The translations under genes were made by a program, and so were the position numbers. A stretch of 64,000 nucleotides of DNA, from the NCBI RefSeq assembly GCF_032854445.1, contig NC_088304.1:17771850-17835849 (forward strand), given 5' to 3'. The notes under the pieces were generated by a model that worked only from the letters and a program-made list of their open reading frames with translations, ran no database searches and had not been told where the DNA came from. Below are positions 34,041 through 46,500 of the stretch, piece after piece. Source of the stretch: Liolophura sinensis. Its lineage: Eukaryota; Mollusca; Polyplacophora; Chitonida; Chitonidae. Position 1 is the stretch's first letter; each line of letters starts with the position of its first letter.

Positions 34041-34649
34041 CAAAAATTCGATTGAACTGGAATCTTCGTTGCAGCCTTTATAAATCTTATTATCACCGTA
34101 GTTTTAGGTCGAAGAAATGTTGACAACACACTCTTCAATCACATTTATACACTTATTTCATGACTGTTTTTGTTGACCAGTTGTTAGCCATGGTTTCATA
34201 CAGATTATGACACAGAGTTTACACATTTCCGAATGGCACCTCTTTTGAGGTGGTCAAAAAAACATCGAATACGTCAGCTTGGACTGATGAACAGATGGAC
34301 ATTGGTGTCAAACACTGATGATAGCGGAAATTTCACAAAGCTCATCCTGCATATTGACTGAAAACAATGGGCTTGTTGGGGAGAGCAAACAGCTTTCTAC
34401 CGCTGCTATTTGGATGGATGGTGACAGCATAAACTGATAGATTAGTGTGTTGATGCATGCGGTTATGCAGCCGAAGATCAAACGGTGTATCAAACCGTTA
34501 GAAAAGCAAGACTGACACACAATATGTCTATAAAATATTTAAACACAATTATTCACAACACCTTTCTATGGTGAAGCCTTTGTTTTCATCCAGTTGTTGG
34601 GTCACCTTTTGAATCCATTTAATGTATGGAGTTTTTTGCAATATTTACA
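34041..34649. other. Unassigned stretch
   Basis: No gene supported. Confidence 0.35.
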
Positions 34650-34796
34650 AAGACGACCGCTCTTCCAGCAACGTGGGTTTCCCCCAGGCTCCGTCCGATT
34701 TCCTCCCACCATAATGTTGGCCGCCGTCGTATAAGTGAAATATCCTTGAGTACGACGTAAAACACCAATAAAACAAATAAATAGATAAATAACCAT
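34650..34796 (+). repeat. tRNA-SINE, 5'-truncated copy
   Basis: Core from gtgggtttcccccaggctcc through tcctcccaccataatgttgg, gccgtcgtataagtgaaata and an (AAAT)n-type tail. Confidence 0.8.
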
Positions 34797-34989
34797 AGCC
34801 ATTCAAACAAAAAACGCCCCGATCCGCGCTCCCTTGGGACGATTAAATGTAACATTTTAATTAACTCCATCGACAATATCAAATATTTATTTGGGATATT
34901 TTGTATTCATTCGGACATTGTACATCTGAAATGGAGACCTATGACAAGAACGCAGACATCGCAATGCATGCTAGATGTTTTAAGATCTG

Positions 34990-35256
34990 GGGGCCTCCGT
35001 GACTCAGTTGGTTAGCGCGCTAGCACGGCGTAATGACCCAAGAACCTCTCACCAATGCGGTAACTGTGAGTTCAAGTCCAGCTCATGTTGGCTTCCTCTC
35101 CGGCCTTAAGTGGGAATGTCTGCCAGCAACTTGCGGATGGTCGTGGGTTTTCCCCGGACACTGCCCGGTTTCCTCCCATCATAATTCTGGCCGCCGTCAT
35201 ATAAGTGAAATATTCTTGAGTACCGCGTGAAACATCAATCAAATAAATAAATAATA
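34990..35256 (+). repeat. tRNA-SINE, full-length reference copy
   Basis: The best SINE in the window. Head with Pol III A box (gtgactcagttggttagcgc) and B box (gtgagttcaagtcc), body (ctgccagcaacttgcggatg, gtgggttttccccggac), conserved core (cctcccatcataattctggc, gtcatataagtgaaatattc, ttgagtaccgcgtgaaacat) and an (AAAT)n tail. It lies about 150 bp upstream of a GPCR exon. The tRNA part does not fold as an intact tRNA, so it is not a tRNA gene. Confidence 0.9.
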
Positions 35257-35407
35257 AATAATAATTTTAAAATCTCTTCAAAGGTATCGGTACTGATTTT
35301 TTTTCCTGATTGTGCTTAACTCCTTCGCACAACGGATTACTATTAGATAATATTTGATATTCTGTAGCTTTTTAATTCAATTAACCAGGCGATTTCTTTT
35401 CTTGCAG

Positions 35408-37201
35408 ACACTTTTCCACTTGGCTTCAAGTCACGGGCCTGGTGCTGGTTATTGCAGTGCTCATCGTCGGGTCTTTGGGAAACAGTTTCGGTCTTCATGT
35501 TTCCTTTCGGAAGAAAGATGCCCCATCCAGTAGGGTGACATATATTGTCCTTTTTGTGATAAATATTTCCACGGTCCTGATCTGCGTGCCTATGGTCATG
35601 GCTGGTCTCATTCAACCCCAGGTAATAAGCGATCCCTTTTGTTACATTCAGGAGACGTTGACATTTTTCACGTGCTGTATAAATCTGATTATTCCGGCGT
35701 TTTGGGCACTGGAAAGTTGGGACAAGGTGGTTCGTCATACTCGCAAATGGCTGACGCACAGAAGGGCGAATGTCATAGTAGCAGGCGCAATTCTTCTTGT
35801 AGTATTCCTTAGTACTCTACCTATTTACACGATCGAAGTCTCAGGGGGTGTCCACGAGCACGGCTGCCACTGGTGGACGACGACAGTGGACGCTTACGTC
35901 TGGTATCAGTTTATCATAATAGTCACCTTACTGGGACTGTCAACTACTGTTCAAGCCCTCGCCTACTGTGTCGTGTTCTGCAGAGCTCGGCGACATGAAG
36001 TGACTTTCGGTTACAGAAGAAATCGTGTAGTACCAGTAGTTTCAGAGTATACCCAGCCTACTGTATATCACACGGCGAGCGTTTTGACAGACACGATGAG
36101 CAGTACGGTGACAGGAGCAGATCGGAACACCGTGGACAATACTATGTCCGGGACTGTCGATGGAGTTACTTCCGAAGCTGAAAGCATTACTGTACCTTCA
36201 AAAGATTTATGTGCGCAACCTCACCCAGGAAATGACTTTTTAGAAGGTAAGAACGAAATAAAGCGATAAACAGGTGGTCTCCTCACATCGGTAAATCGCC
36301 TGCTGTTTTGACACAAAATAATTACATTGACCACAGTAGCTAGCCAAACTCTTTAAGAACTCATTGAAAACATAACCGAACGAAAATGCATATTTCTTTA
36401 GGGATTAAAAAATAAGTCAGTTTTTTATGGTGTTAGACTCTCCACGGCCTTATGAAAAGTTACGAGATAAATGGATTTTGAGAGTATAAATTTTCAGTTT
36501 ACAATATATGACTGACTGGCTTAATCCGTCGATCACAAATTCATTAGACTGGTAGGCTATAATCAAAATGGGATGAGAAGTCTAACAGACCTTGGCACCA
36601 AGGGAACGCCATATTCGTTCGTAATGAGAAGGATCACCTACAGTGTGACTGGATTCATGATCGTTATTATCCTTTCTCTCTTTCATCTTCGGCCAAAAAA
36701 AAAAAAAAAAAACAAAACAAAAAAAAAACCTTTACATATTGCGCAACGTATGCAAGATATTGTGTTAGTTTTGAATATTTTAAGAGTACAGTGGCCATTT
36801 TTATTGCCGATATAATCGTCGGCTTTTCAGAATAAACACATTAAAACGTTTGAAAATCTACTGTATGAATTTCAGATAAAAAGACGACTTCATCTGTAAT
36901 GCGTGCACAACAAGACAGAAGGAAGCTGCATAAATCCCAGGGTATTCAGAACAGAGTGGCCAAAATGAGCGTGTTTATTATCGGTATCCATTGCCTCTGT
37001 TCCTTCCCTTGGATCATCCTTAACGCTGTGCTTTATAGCGGAAGTGACGTCATTGATCCAGAAATACGCATCGTAACATTAGTCATAGCCTACATCACAT
37101 GTGCAGCCCTACCTTTCGTTATAATCCTGATCTCGCGTGAACACAGGAAAGTATTTATTCCGTTGACTTCAAGAATATTTCCATCGTGCCGCTCGACGTA
37201 G
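35408..37201 (+). CDS. Rhodopsin-family GPCR, orphan (5' exon missing)
   Basis: Two exons: 35408-36246 (acceptor cttgcag, donor gaag|gtaaga) and 36876-37201 (acceptor tttcag, stop TAG 37199-37201). The phase-1 junction is open across the splice. About 388 residues are visible. All seven membrane segments can be placed: TM1 about residues 6-28 with the GN motif (GSLGNSF), TM2 43-66, TM3 79-102 after Cys78, TM4 121-142, TM5 162-191, a Ser/Thr-rich third intracellular loop of about 110 residues, then TM6 and TM7 in the second exon. Cys78 and Cys153 (HGCHWW) are placed for the usual disulfide. The E/DRY motif is ESW, the TM6 CWxP motif is CSFPW, and the NPxxY motif is replaced by LPFVI, so this is an atypical receptor. 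The exon starts in phase 2, so an upstream exon coding the N-terminus and the ATG exists outside 35408. Ligand unknown. Confidence 0.82.
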
Positions 37202-38723
37202 GTGCATTATTTACCGTAAGTTAGACCAGTCTAACTTCAGTTGTTTCCAACAGATCATGTGGCTGAATTTTCGAATAGATTCATGTGGATATTGTCTTGT
37301 TTAATCTTAAGATAGTCAGAACAATACAAGTGTCTTCTTTCAAACCATGTATCTTTCATACTTGTCTGTATTTTTATGACATTTATATTAACACAGTTGT
37401 GAATCGGGCGCCGCTGACATCGACGAGCTGGAGATCCTTTGGACATGTGTAAAAGCAAACAACTGGCGACCAATGGCAGGCTGCGAGACAAAAAGGTTTC
37501 CACTGTGTTGTCAGCTATTTTAGAATCCGACGGCAGTTTGGACTTGTTTCTCCCAGTTTTCTTTAAATATGTTTTAATTCTGTCTAAAATTGTACTAATC
37601 CATAATAAAGCCACATTAACAATCACAAACTTGCTTCGAGGTGTGGATTCTCAGTTGAGGATGAGTCGTCATCCACAACCCTTGCCAGTCTATCCAAACC
37701 TTTGCCGAAAGGTGGAATGCCGAGATATTCATTCACATAACACTGACAACATAAAAGTGCGCACAATCTGTAAGTGCGTACAACCTGTCACTGATAACAC
37801 GACCAAAGTACGATATAACACGGTCATACTAGTATCAAGAGTGAGGATATAACATACCGTACTGTATTTGAAGCAAAACAACTCAGATCACTGACGAGAG
37901 GCGACTTCCACCAGTTACACTCATATGTGCCTTCATCTGTATTCGAGAGAGAAGATTTCAGACGAAGAACGCATAACACGTTACATCATGGTGTGAAGAT
38001 AGAAATAGTAACTACACACACATTAGCTTCAATCAGATGGCCAGTGACCGCCAGATATGGATGGATGGACTCGTTATCAGATCCACTTGCAACGTAAGTA
38101 ATAACGTATATCCACGTGTAGATGGTTATAAGATGCAAGTGACAATTCCGCATATTTGGGGAATCAGGAAGTGTATGTATTCTACTAAACACTGAGTAAT
38201 ATTAACAAATCCAACAGTCACAGTCAGTAAGACTGATACATATATTTTTTATTTTCTACACTAATTATCGCATTATAGTACAAAAAAAAAACGGCGAAAT
38301 GAGGTCATCGATGAAGATGCTGGGGTTGCGGGATCAGCTACGCGCCTCCAGTTCGGGCGGCCTCCGCAACAAAGTTGTATTGACAATGGGGGAAATACCT
38401 GCAGATAGGGCCACATTTATTTTTCGTTTACTTTCTGTAATTGTATGTCGGTTAACTTTTGTATTTATTTTGAGTAGACGCTTTCTGTAAGTTTCGTTAA
38501 TCATTAAAAACCATTTTGTTCAACTGATCAGCTGTGTTGTGTCTTCTCTTTGTGTGTCCCCTAGCGTTCCTGGTGGACAAATCCTGTACTTGCGGCCCGG
38601 TTTTCTTGTGATCCTTGACGAACGTGATCAGGGACGGCTATTTGCACAGCCGTTATATGCATCTTTTAACATGGAATCCAATAGAGGGCATTCGCTTCCT
38701 CTGCCTTTCTGATGCAAGGGGAG
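37202..38723. other. GPCR 3' flank and unassigned DNA
   Basis: Probably 3' UTR at first. Open frames near 37439-37852 show no domain and I do not call them. At 38300-38600 a moderately GC-rich patch followed by aatcattaaaaaccattttg has the look of a retroelement end, but no LTR or primer-binding site can be shown. Confidence 0.3.
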
Positions 38724-38879
38724 ACAGAGCGGTAGCGAACCGAGGGAACGAGACAGCGAGACAGTGAGTCAAAAAGGTAGTTAGGTAGTAACGACCTTTG
38801 CACAGGGCGAGGCAGCAAGACAGCCAGCTAGTTTCGCTGCTTCACTGCCTCGTGACCTCGCTTCGCTGCCTCGCTCTGT
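38724..38879. repeat. Inverted repeat of G/A-rich motif
   Basis: The left arm starts acagagcggtagcgaaccga and the right arm, read in complement from 38879, starts acagagcgaggcagcgaagc. The arms are 40-50 bp, imperfect, and themselves consist of gacagcgag/gaggcagcg submotifs that recur in the centre. A large hairpin is possible. It does not look coding. Confidence 0.5.
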
Positions 38880-40639
38880 ATTAGAAAAGGTCGAGGTAAC
38901 GATAAGTCCGCAATCGGCTTGGTGTGTATAGAATCCCTACCAGAGATGAAATCTCCAGACCGTATGCTGACCATATTCAAGGAAGATTAGAATTTCACTA
39001 ACAGGTTTGAAACTACATCTAGTTGAAACTTGATAGAAACTAATATTTTAGTTATTTCTTTGATTGGTGTTTTACGCCATACTCAAGATTTCTTCACTTA
39101 AAGGATTAGGGTCCAGATTTAGCTATTGACCCTAGTTATAAGGATTATAACCTGTTTAAACAATATGTTACCGGGAGGGCTTCTGAGAGTCGTAATAATG
39201 ACTTTAAATCCATCAAAAACAACAGATTTACTACTCTAGCTGATCACCAACCGGCCGCCCGGTAGTGCTTAGCGGGTGGCCATAGATGGCCTACCCAAGT
39301 CTAAATGGCCCAAATAACCCGGGGATTCCCTATCAACATCATGTCGTTTTCCAGATAGATTCTAGCTACTCAGAAGGAAATATACTGCCGTATCAACTTG
39401 AACCCAAAGTGGATGATGTTGAACATCGAAGATTTATGACTCTGACATTTCTGGCCAGACTTCAGATTCCGAGTTTTCAGACTTTGAATTTGATCTTTGT
39501 CTAGGCATTTCCAACCGCATGTACAATATACGGACTGGTAAGCCACAGTTTTACCCTGTGTTACAGTGTACACTTCGTGTGTTTGTTTTAAGACTTTATA
39601 TTTATTTACTATTCTTTCCCTCTGTCTACTTCACAATAAATATCAGTTTGTCCCCCCACCCCCCCGGATTCAAAATTTATACCTGTACGGGATGACAACT
39701 ACCAGTACATGTTTTTGTTGGCATTCCGAATAGAGTCATGTACAGTATAAATACAGGTAGGATGTGGACGTCGACGTTACGGTGTACAGAGATTTCCTAT
39801 CTATCAGTTTTAGGTTCAGATAATAGTATTTTATAAGTATGGTATAAGCATGTGGAAATTCAGCTGTATTCCTGTTGCACCTTCCAGCTGTAAAATGGCT
39901 TTTTAAATCCTTCCTACATGTGCTGTACACCCACACCTTCCGTGTGGAAACTTGAAAAAACTAACTCCAGGGTTCTTCGATGACCTGTTTTGACAAACGT
40001 ATGCAGAACAGCAAAACATTTCGTGGAGAAATTCGGTATGCTTGTTGTCACTCTTGTAGCTTTTTTGACACTGAACTAAATGGTGAAGATCTGACAGATC
40101 GTGAAATGCATAACACCAGCCTCATTATCTAGCGATTTTAAGTGCCATATTACTCAAATTAATGTACCCTTATGGACTATTTTTTACGCTCAATTTAACA
40201 ATATGTTCCCTTTTTGAATATTTTTACACTCAGTTTAACAATGTATTCATGGGTAGGTGATTATGAATAAATAATGAATCGGGACACTAATCATTTAAAC
40301 GATGGCGGCAAACATTATGGTGACAGGAAAGCGGGCTTGGAAGATCTGAAACATCTATAATGATTGACGGCTGGTATACGGAAGTTTATTTCGACACCTA
40401 GATTTTGAAAAAGCTGATTTCTTGCCAGAATGTTATGAAAATGTTGACATTCAGACTGTAATACTACAAGAACAAATGATTAAATGAATGATTATGCCCT
40501 AACAAAAAAGCTTTCACAAGGACTTTAAAATTCCTTAAAACAATTGAATCAAAAATAAAACGAATGCATGTTACTTCTGTGTGGACTTTGACGGTTTTGA
40601 AGAGTGTTGAGTGGTTGGACTGAGTTAGGACTGTAATTT
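38880..40639. other. Unassigned stretch with a SINE tail
   Basis: At 39055-39105 gattggtgttttacgccata and ctcaagatttcttcactta form a minus-strand SINE tail. No gene otherwise. A run of C at 39655-39664 and paired tttacactcaatttaacaat-type segments near 40170-40240 are minor repeats. Confidence 0.35.
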
Positions 40640-41145
40640 CCATGTATCTTTACGTGTAGTTACTTGGGCGTGTAATTTGCTGTCATTTAAGTATTTAGCT
40701 GAGCAGTGAGGATAAATTATGAATGACAGCAAACCTCAAGCACACATACATATATACTAGTAGTTAGAATAAAACCCCAACTGAGAAAAACTGACAAGAG
40801 GCCGTGTTTCACCGGTTACGCGTGACCATTTGCCAATCATCACACTGCCGTCGGTGCTCTCTATGCTGTAGCCGTACTTCACCGGTTACTCGTGACCATT
40901 TGCCAATCATCACACTGCTGTCGGTGCTCTCTATGCTGTAGCGGTACTTCACCGGTTACGCGTGACCATTTGCCAATCATTACACTGCTGTCGGTGCTCT
41001 CTATTGTGTAGCCGTACTTCACCGGTTACGCGTGACCATTTGCCAATCATCACACTGCTGTCGGTGCTCTCTATGCTGTAGCCGTATTTCACCGGTTACG
41101 CGTGACCATTTGCCAATCATCACACTGCTGTCGGTGCTATGGTTT
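40640..41145 (+). repeat. RepA copy with five 70-bp tandem units
   Basis: A RepA copy (cttgggcgtgtaatttgctg, tagaataaaaccccaactga) continues into its own 3' section, which is repeated five times with an exact 70-bp period: caccggtt begins at 40810, 40880, 40950, 41020 and 41090. Each unit reads ttcaccggttacgcgtgacc, atttgccaatcatcacactg and gtcggtgctctctatgctgt. Units differ by one or a few bases, so the amplification is recent relative to RepA itself. Confidence 0.9.
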
Positions 41146-41611
41146 TACTTTTTATATTTATTTTCGTAACAATTTCTCTTTTTTTTGAGCCTCTTTTCAT
41201 TGGAGATGCTGTTTATTCCATAATTGGAAAATCGAAAAAAGTACAAAATTATGCCTCAAATCAGGGAGAATATTTTGCCGTACTTCTCTGCTTATACAAG
41301 CGCGTGCAGCGTTCTGCGTCAAACTGTGTACAGTAAAACACAGCAGCAAACAGTTGTTTATAAATAGTTCACGAACTTGCCGATCAAGGAATGGCTCTGA
41401 GATGTCGCGGGAAAAGCACGTAGAAAAGCATGTAGCACGTGCATGTTTGTGAGCGCGCAGTTGAAATTTTGTGCGCCTACACGTACTGACAAGAACATCG
41501 TTTCCAAGGCATGTATGACTAGAGTGTACATTTCTTCCCACGACTGTGATGACTGGATTACCCTGATACGACTGTATTTAGCGGATGGATATTCGTCGTT
41601 TTTATTGTGGC
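41146..41611. other. Unassigned stretch
   Basis: Short open frames on both strands, none with a recognisable domain. Confidence 0.3.
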
Positions 41612-41815
41612 TGTATTTATTTATTTAGTTGAATGGTGTTTTACGTGGTACTCAAATTATTTCACTTATACGACGGCGGCCAGCATTATGGTGGGTGGAA
41701 ACCGGGCACAGCCCGGGGGAAACCCACGACAATCCACAGGTTGCTGGCAGACCTTCCCACTTACGGCTAGAGAGGAAGCCAGCATGAGCTGGACTTGAAC
41801 TCACAGCGACCGTAT
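41612..41815 (-). repeat. tRNA-SINE, nearly full length
   Basis: Complement of the SINE from tail to head: (TTAT)n, tggtgttttacgtggtactc, cggcggccagcattatggtg, ccgggcacagcccgggggaa, gttgctggcagaccttccca, agcatgagctggacttgaac and tcacagcgacc. The A-box end of the head is missing. Confidence 0.88.
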
Positions 41816-42156
41816 TGTTTTTGTAGATATGGGTGTTGAGGGCTCCACTAGAGATCTACCCCCCCCCTCTCCCCCGCGAAGATTGGTGCGCTTGTCCTGA
41901 TCTGTATCTCCGACGTACTGTGTAGGATGCAAGAAGTTGAACAAGAACAGGCAAAATTTTAATGCGGCGGCTGAAGTAAGGGGACGAGGGTGGAAGGAAC
42001 TAGACATTAGAGCTGAGAATTGTATACTTGGCGGTGCTGGATATCCGAAAATGAGCTGTATATTGTTGAGAGACTGTATGTTTTTGTGTCCAATTAATTG
42101 GGTGATTTGTGGGCGGGAGTGAGGGGTGGGGGTGGGGTAAATTGTGATCACTTTTT

Positions 42157-42221
42157 GCACAAGTCGCTTTCTGCACAAGTCGCTTTCTGCACAAGTCGCT
42201 TTCTGCACAAGTCGCTTTCTG
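42157..42221. repeat. 16-bp tandem repeat, four copies
   Basis: GCACAAGTCGCTTTCT starts at 42157, 42173, 42189 and 42205; the last unit degenerates. A G homopolymer of about 13 follows at 42256-42269. Confidence 0.9.
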
Positions 42222-42579
42222 GCAATTGCTTTTTGTTAACAGGCAATTGGAAGTGGGGGGGGGGGGGGGTCGGAATCATATTTATGGCAAAAAATAAGTT
42301 AGTTATAAAAAGGAATTTGGGAAAAGTTGTCGGTTCAACATATCTAAGTAAGCCTCACATCAAATTCATTTCAGATCATCTTAATATTTTTAAAGACAAA
42401 GCGCTGACAAAGTTTGTGTGAAATAACATAAAACTAGTGCATGGCTAACGGATACAGTCAATCTATACTAATTACTAGTATTCCAGAAATGCACAAGAAT
42501 GGGGATATGAACGAACGGACAAATACATATATCGTAAATGTTAACGATTGCCTTTATGAGACATTATTAGCCTGCTCTA

Positions 42580-42700
42580 GTCGTTGGTTTCCCCCGGGCT
42601 CTTCCCGGTTTCCTCCTATCATAATGCTGGCCGCAGTCGTGTAAGTGAAATCTTCTTGAAGACGGCGTAAAGCACCAATCAAATAAATAAAATAAATCAA
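42580..42700 (+). repeat. tRNA-SINE, 5'-truncated copy
   Basis: ggtttcccccgggctcttcc, ataatgctggccgcagtcgt, gtaagtgaaatcttcttgaa, gacggcgtaaagcaccaatc and an (AAAT)n tail. Confidence 0.82.
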
Positions 42701-42814
42701 TATTAGCCTGCTTCGGGTTTTCCATTCTTACTATTGATATGTTCTTAGATTCACGTCTGAACTACCTTAGACAATAACCGTGCTGTAATGTGAAAATAAG
42801 CTAGCAAATAGATA

Positions 42815-43080
42815 GATATAAATTAAAGACGTACATCATAGAGTCAAACCAAAACAGCAGAGACAATGTGATAGCTGGCAAATGGTCACACCTAACCGGT
42901 GAAAAATGGCCGCGTTAGTTTCCCTCTGTCAGGGTTTTATCCGATCTGTTTATGTAAATGCATAAATAGTACCATGCACCCCTCGCACCATGGCTTAAGC
43001 AGAATTAGGTAAAAAGATACAGTGTTGTTAGCTGCAATTTATTACACGTCCATGGTCTAGAAAAATGACTATCACTTAAC
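42815..43080 (-). repeat. RepA copy, near full length
   Basis: All main blocks in complement: acaatgtgatagctggcaaa, tggtcacacctaaccggtga, atgtaaatgcataaatagta, accatggcttaagcagaatt, gttgttagctgcaatttatt and cgtccatggtctag. Useful as a reference copy. Confidence 0.75.
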
Positions 43081-43523
43081 GTTGCTGTGCGGCTTCTATA
43101 TTTACGTGTAGTGATAATGGTGGTTGTTTGCTCTGGCTCCGTTTCCCATATTAAAATATGACAGCCACGGCATACCATAACAAAGCCGTTAGGCAGCCAT
43201 GAAACAAAAAAATAAAAGTACTTAATGGCCTTAAGCTTGCATATTACGGTATTTATCATTGTAAGATTATGTGAATGATGGCTTTATGATATTTTCTTTT
43301 ATACACGCTTGTGTTCCAAATTTATGGAAATGTTCAAAACGTTAATATCATCCTGTTATGGCCTAGGAACGAAAATGAACCTGTTAACCCGACCATCGAC
43401 GCGATTACCTTGTTTATCTGCCAGGCTTAGGGATCATCTGTTTGCGTTCTCACGTTTGAAATCTTTACGCAAGCAAGAGCTTGCATTTCTCATTTGATAG
43501 AAATTTATATCCCAGAAGGAGCG
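43081..43523. other. Upstream region of the six-cysteine gene
   Basis: Putative promoter and 5' UTR of the gene starting at 43524. An AT-rich patch (ttttcttttatacacgc near 43294) could contain a TATA-like element, but this is not firm. Confidence 0.25.
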
Positions 43524-46500
43524 ATGTTGCTTCATTTGATTTTCATACTGGCTGCTGTTTGTTTGTCACAAGGTAAGTCGTGTATGCTTCCCGTAACGTC
43601 AGCTAATGAATAGAGAACTGTTAATACTGTAGGCTACATTACGATCGCGCTCTTGACAACTTAGATACGAGTCGTAACGGTTTCTAGTAGGTGCGATAGT
43701 AACGGTCTATACATAATGTAAAAGTCGTCATTAGGGATTCGTCGGATACAACTTTACGTAGAGATACTCGGATGGCTTAGTGTACATTCCTCTCCGGTGC
43801 ACCATACCAATTATATCTGCGACAAAACTAAGCGTCACAGGAACAAAGACCAATTTCGTGATCAGAGGGTCAAACCACGTCAGGTAGCATACTCGTTATA
43901 TTCAGATTCTGAGAAAAAGTCCTCATGTAACAAACATAATCACTTCATTTCAAAAATTCTGACGAAAACAGTTTCCCTATGATGCCTTTTGTGGCAGATG
44001 TTCTGTCAGTGCATAAAACGTAACCTAAACTGGCCCAGTAGATCTAAAAAGGCGTTCGTATAAACACAATATGGTGGCCATATCCCGTGACGTAGATCAG
44101 TTTTATTTACCTTATTCGGTTAAACAAAATCGTCACGTGGGAATTTTTGTTCGAGTTTTGTCATGATATTTCTGTGACACTGTCGGCGTTAGGAAAGCCC
44201 GGCCTCCAGATCTTGTGGTAGATTTTATCCAGATTTTTTTTTTCAATCACTTTCCATTAATCTTTCCTTTCAGGAGAGAAGTTATGTTTGAGTGATGAGG
44301 TATGTGGTAACGGCTGTGAACCATCGGGACTCCACATTGGAAAGTGTCTTCAGCAGAGATGTTTTTGCGTTGCACTCCCGGGAAAACGTGGCACGAATAA
44401 TTGTGGGTAAAAGCGAAAAGGAAGACATTTCAGAGTCACAATATGAATGGTTTTCAAAATTGCTCTCATTACAATTTTACCGACGCGATGACACCTACAT
44501 CTGCATAACAAACTATATTAAACGATATATGGTTTTGTAAGATTACCAAATCTGATCTAAATCTCATAATTTAACACAACATTTTTTTCAGTTTACAAGG
44601 CTAATATCGCTTCTATCTCAGACAAGTTACAATATACTGGTAGAGATGTGTACATGAACGCAATATATGGTCTTAGATGTGCCAGTAATCAATGCTTTTC
44701 TATTTTTGGTAAAGTTTAAAAGCTGCGGACGCATTGTCCTAATAACGTTTGGCTTTTACAATCATGGTCATGGTTAAAACGCAAAGCGTGATAGCATTTG
44801 TTCCACCTACGTTTTGTTCATAAATTAATCAGGAAGCCGTCCTGTCTGCTTTGAACATGGAAAACTCTTTAAGTTATCTTTCTTTTGCCCTCACAATTAG
44901 ACATTTTAGAAGGGGAATGCTCTTCTGCGTTCGAGTGCCATGAACGGTGTGCGCCAACGGGGATGTTTTTCGGTCGATGTCTTGGTGACAGATGCAGTTG
45001 CTATACATTGATGGGGAAACGTTTTGTAAGACGTGAGTAGAGTACGTGTGTCACCACAACTCAGACGAATCTGTGGTTGGAATGACTTTGATACCGGTTA
45101 TGCATTCTTTTAAGTTTTCGGAAAATTTTCTCAAAATACACAAATCTGAGATGATTGATGAGAAGGGCTTGTTTTCAGTCGGTTAGGAGACAAGATATGA
45201 GAGCCCAGAGCCGGTTGTCGGCAGGGAGTTTGTTAACCCTCCTCCTCTCACTGCCTGCACGGCCTTGTATAGCGACAATAAGCGGAGACTTGTCACTATT
45301 GGTGGTGTACACCGGGCACTCCGATTTTCTCCAGCCATGAAACCGTCCGCCATCTTATAAGGGAAATATGTGTGTGTGTGGTTTCAAGCATCGCGAAGTA
45401 CAATTACCATAAAACTGTTCATTTGAACTTTATAACCCGATTTCCGGAAAAAAATCAGATTCCTGCAGCGGTTATTACATATTTTTGATATCTTAGGAAT
45501 CTCTGTTATCTTGGAATGTTTAATTAGTATTGATTAAAGGACAATTTTATTTTTACAAAATAACAATTTTGCGATAGCAACACAAAAATCTCAACTCTTT
45601 GAGCGGAGATGAATTTGTGTATGATTCATTTAATGCAAACCACCTCTTGCAGTTTTGTTCATTTCGAAGCTAACAAAGGCCTATCCTCTGATCATTGTAA
45701 AAACGTGAGTCTAGTTGGTGGGGGGTGGGGGGTTTGGTAATTCTTCCTGGGGCTAGGGGCCGTAAAAATAGCCATGCTCATTACCTCAGCATGATGCCTT
45801 TATGAACAGTTGCAATTAAAGCGAGACTGAGATACTTGTTTAATTGTTATTTGACCTGGAACTCATTCACGGACTACGAATTTGAACTTTGATATGGAAT
45901 TCATGCCTAGAATATTCATTGTCTGCCCGGCATCAGTTAAAACTGATGACCGCTTCTCCCTTGTGTCTTACCGGCTTTATTTCTTATTTGTATAATTTCT
46001 TACATACCTTTGTCTTTGGGAGTTAGTGTTAAACGTTGTTTTGGAAATGGATCTTGCGATTATCGACTTGGAACGCCTTTACGGACGACGAATGGTATAT
46101 GAATGTTGGACTTGACGCCTATATTCCAAAATTCATTGGTCGTTGATTTTATGATTTTTTTGCTTTTGATTTATTGATTTCTCAGCTAACACGTGTCTAA
46201 CTTCTGCTGACTGTGAGAAACTCCAGCAGTGTCGCGGGGAATTCCAGTACAGCGACTTATGTATAGACGGGGTTTGTGGATGTGGATTTGCACAAACGGG
46301 TAAGTTGCCTCAGGAAATCTTGTGACCCGAGTCGTGAGTGTAAACTCAGAAGATTGCTCCGACATCCAACATGTAATAAGGACTGAACGCCAGAATCCTC
46401 TTTCACCACTAAAAAGGCATTCACTCAAAACACCGTGAAATGGAGATAATAATGGCGTTGATTCTGTTTAGGTAAATTGATATGTGCTTCGCACTTATTC

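Noticed and set aside
34990-35065. tRNA-like sequence with A and B boxes
   Set aside because: Head of a SINE; the cloverleaf is not complete and it continues into the SINE body.
37439-37852. 137-codon + frame after the GPCR
   Set aside because: No domain, no signal sequence, position fits 3' UTR; composition looks random.
38300-38600. Possible LTR of a retroelement
   Set aside because: Only one copy of the segment, no primer-binding site or polypurine tract that I can show.
42157-42221. CRISPR-like short repeats
   Set aside because: Units are directly joined with no spacers, in animal DNA; a simple tandem repeat. The same holds for the 26-, 66- and 70-bp arrays.
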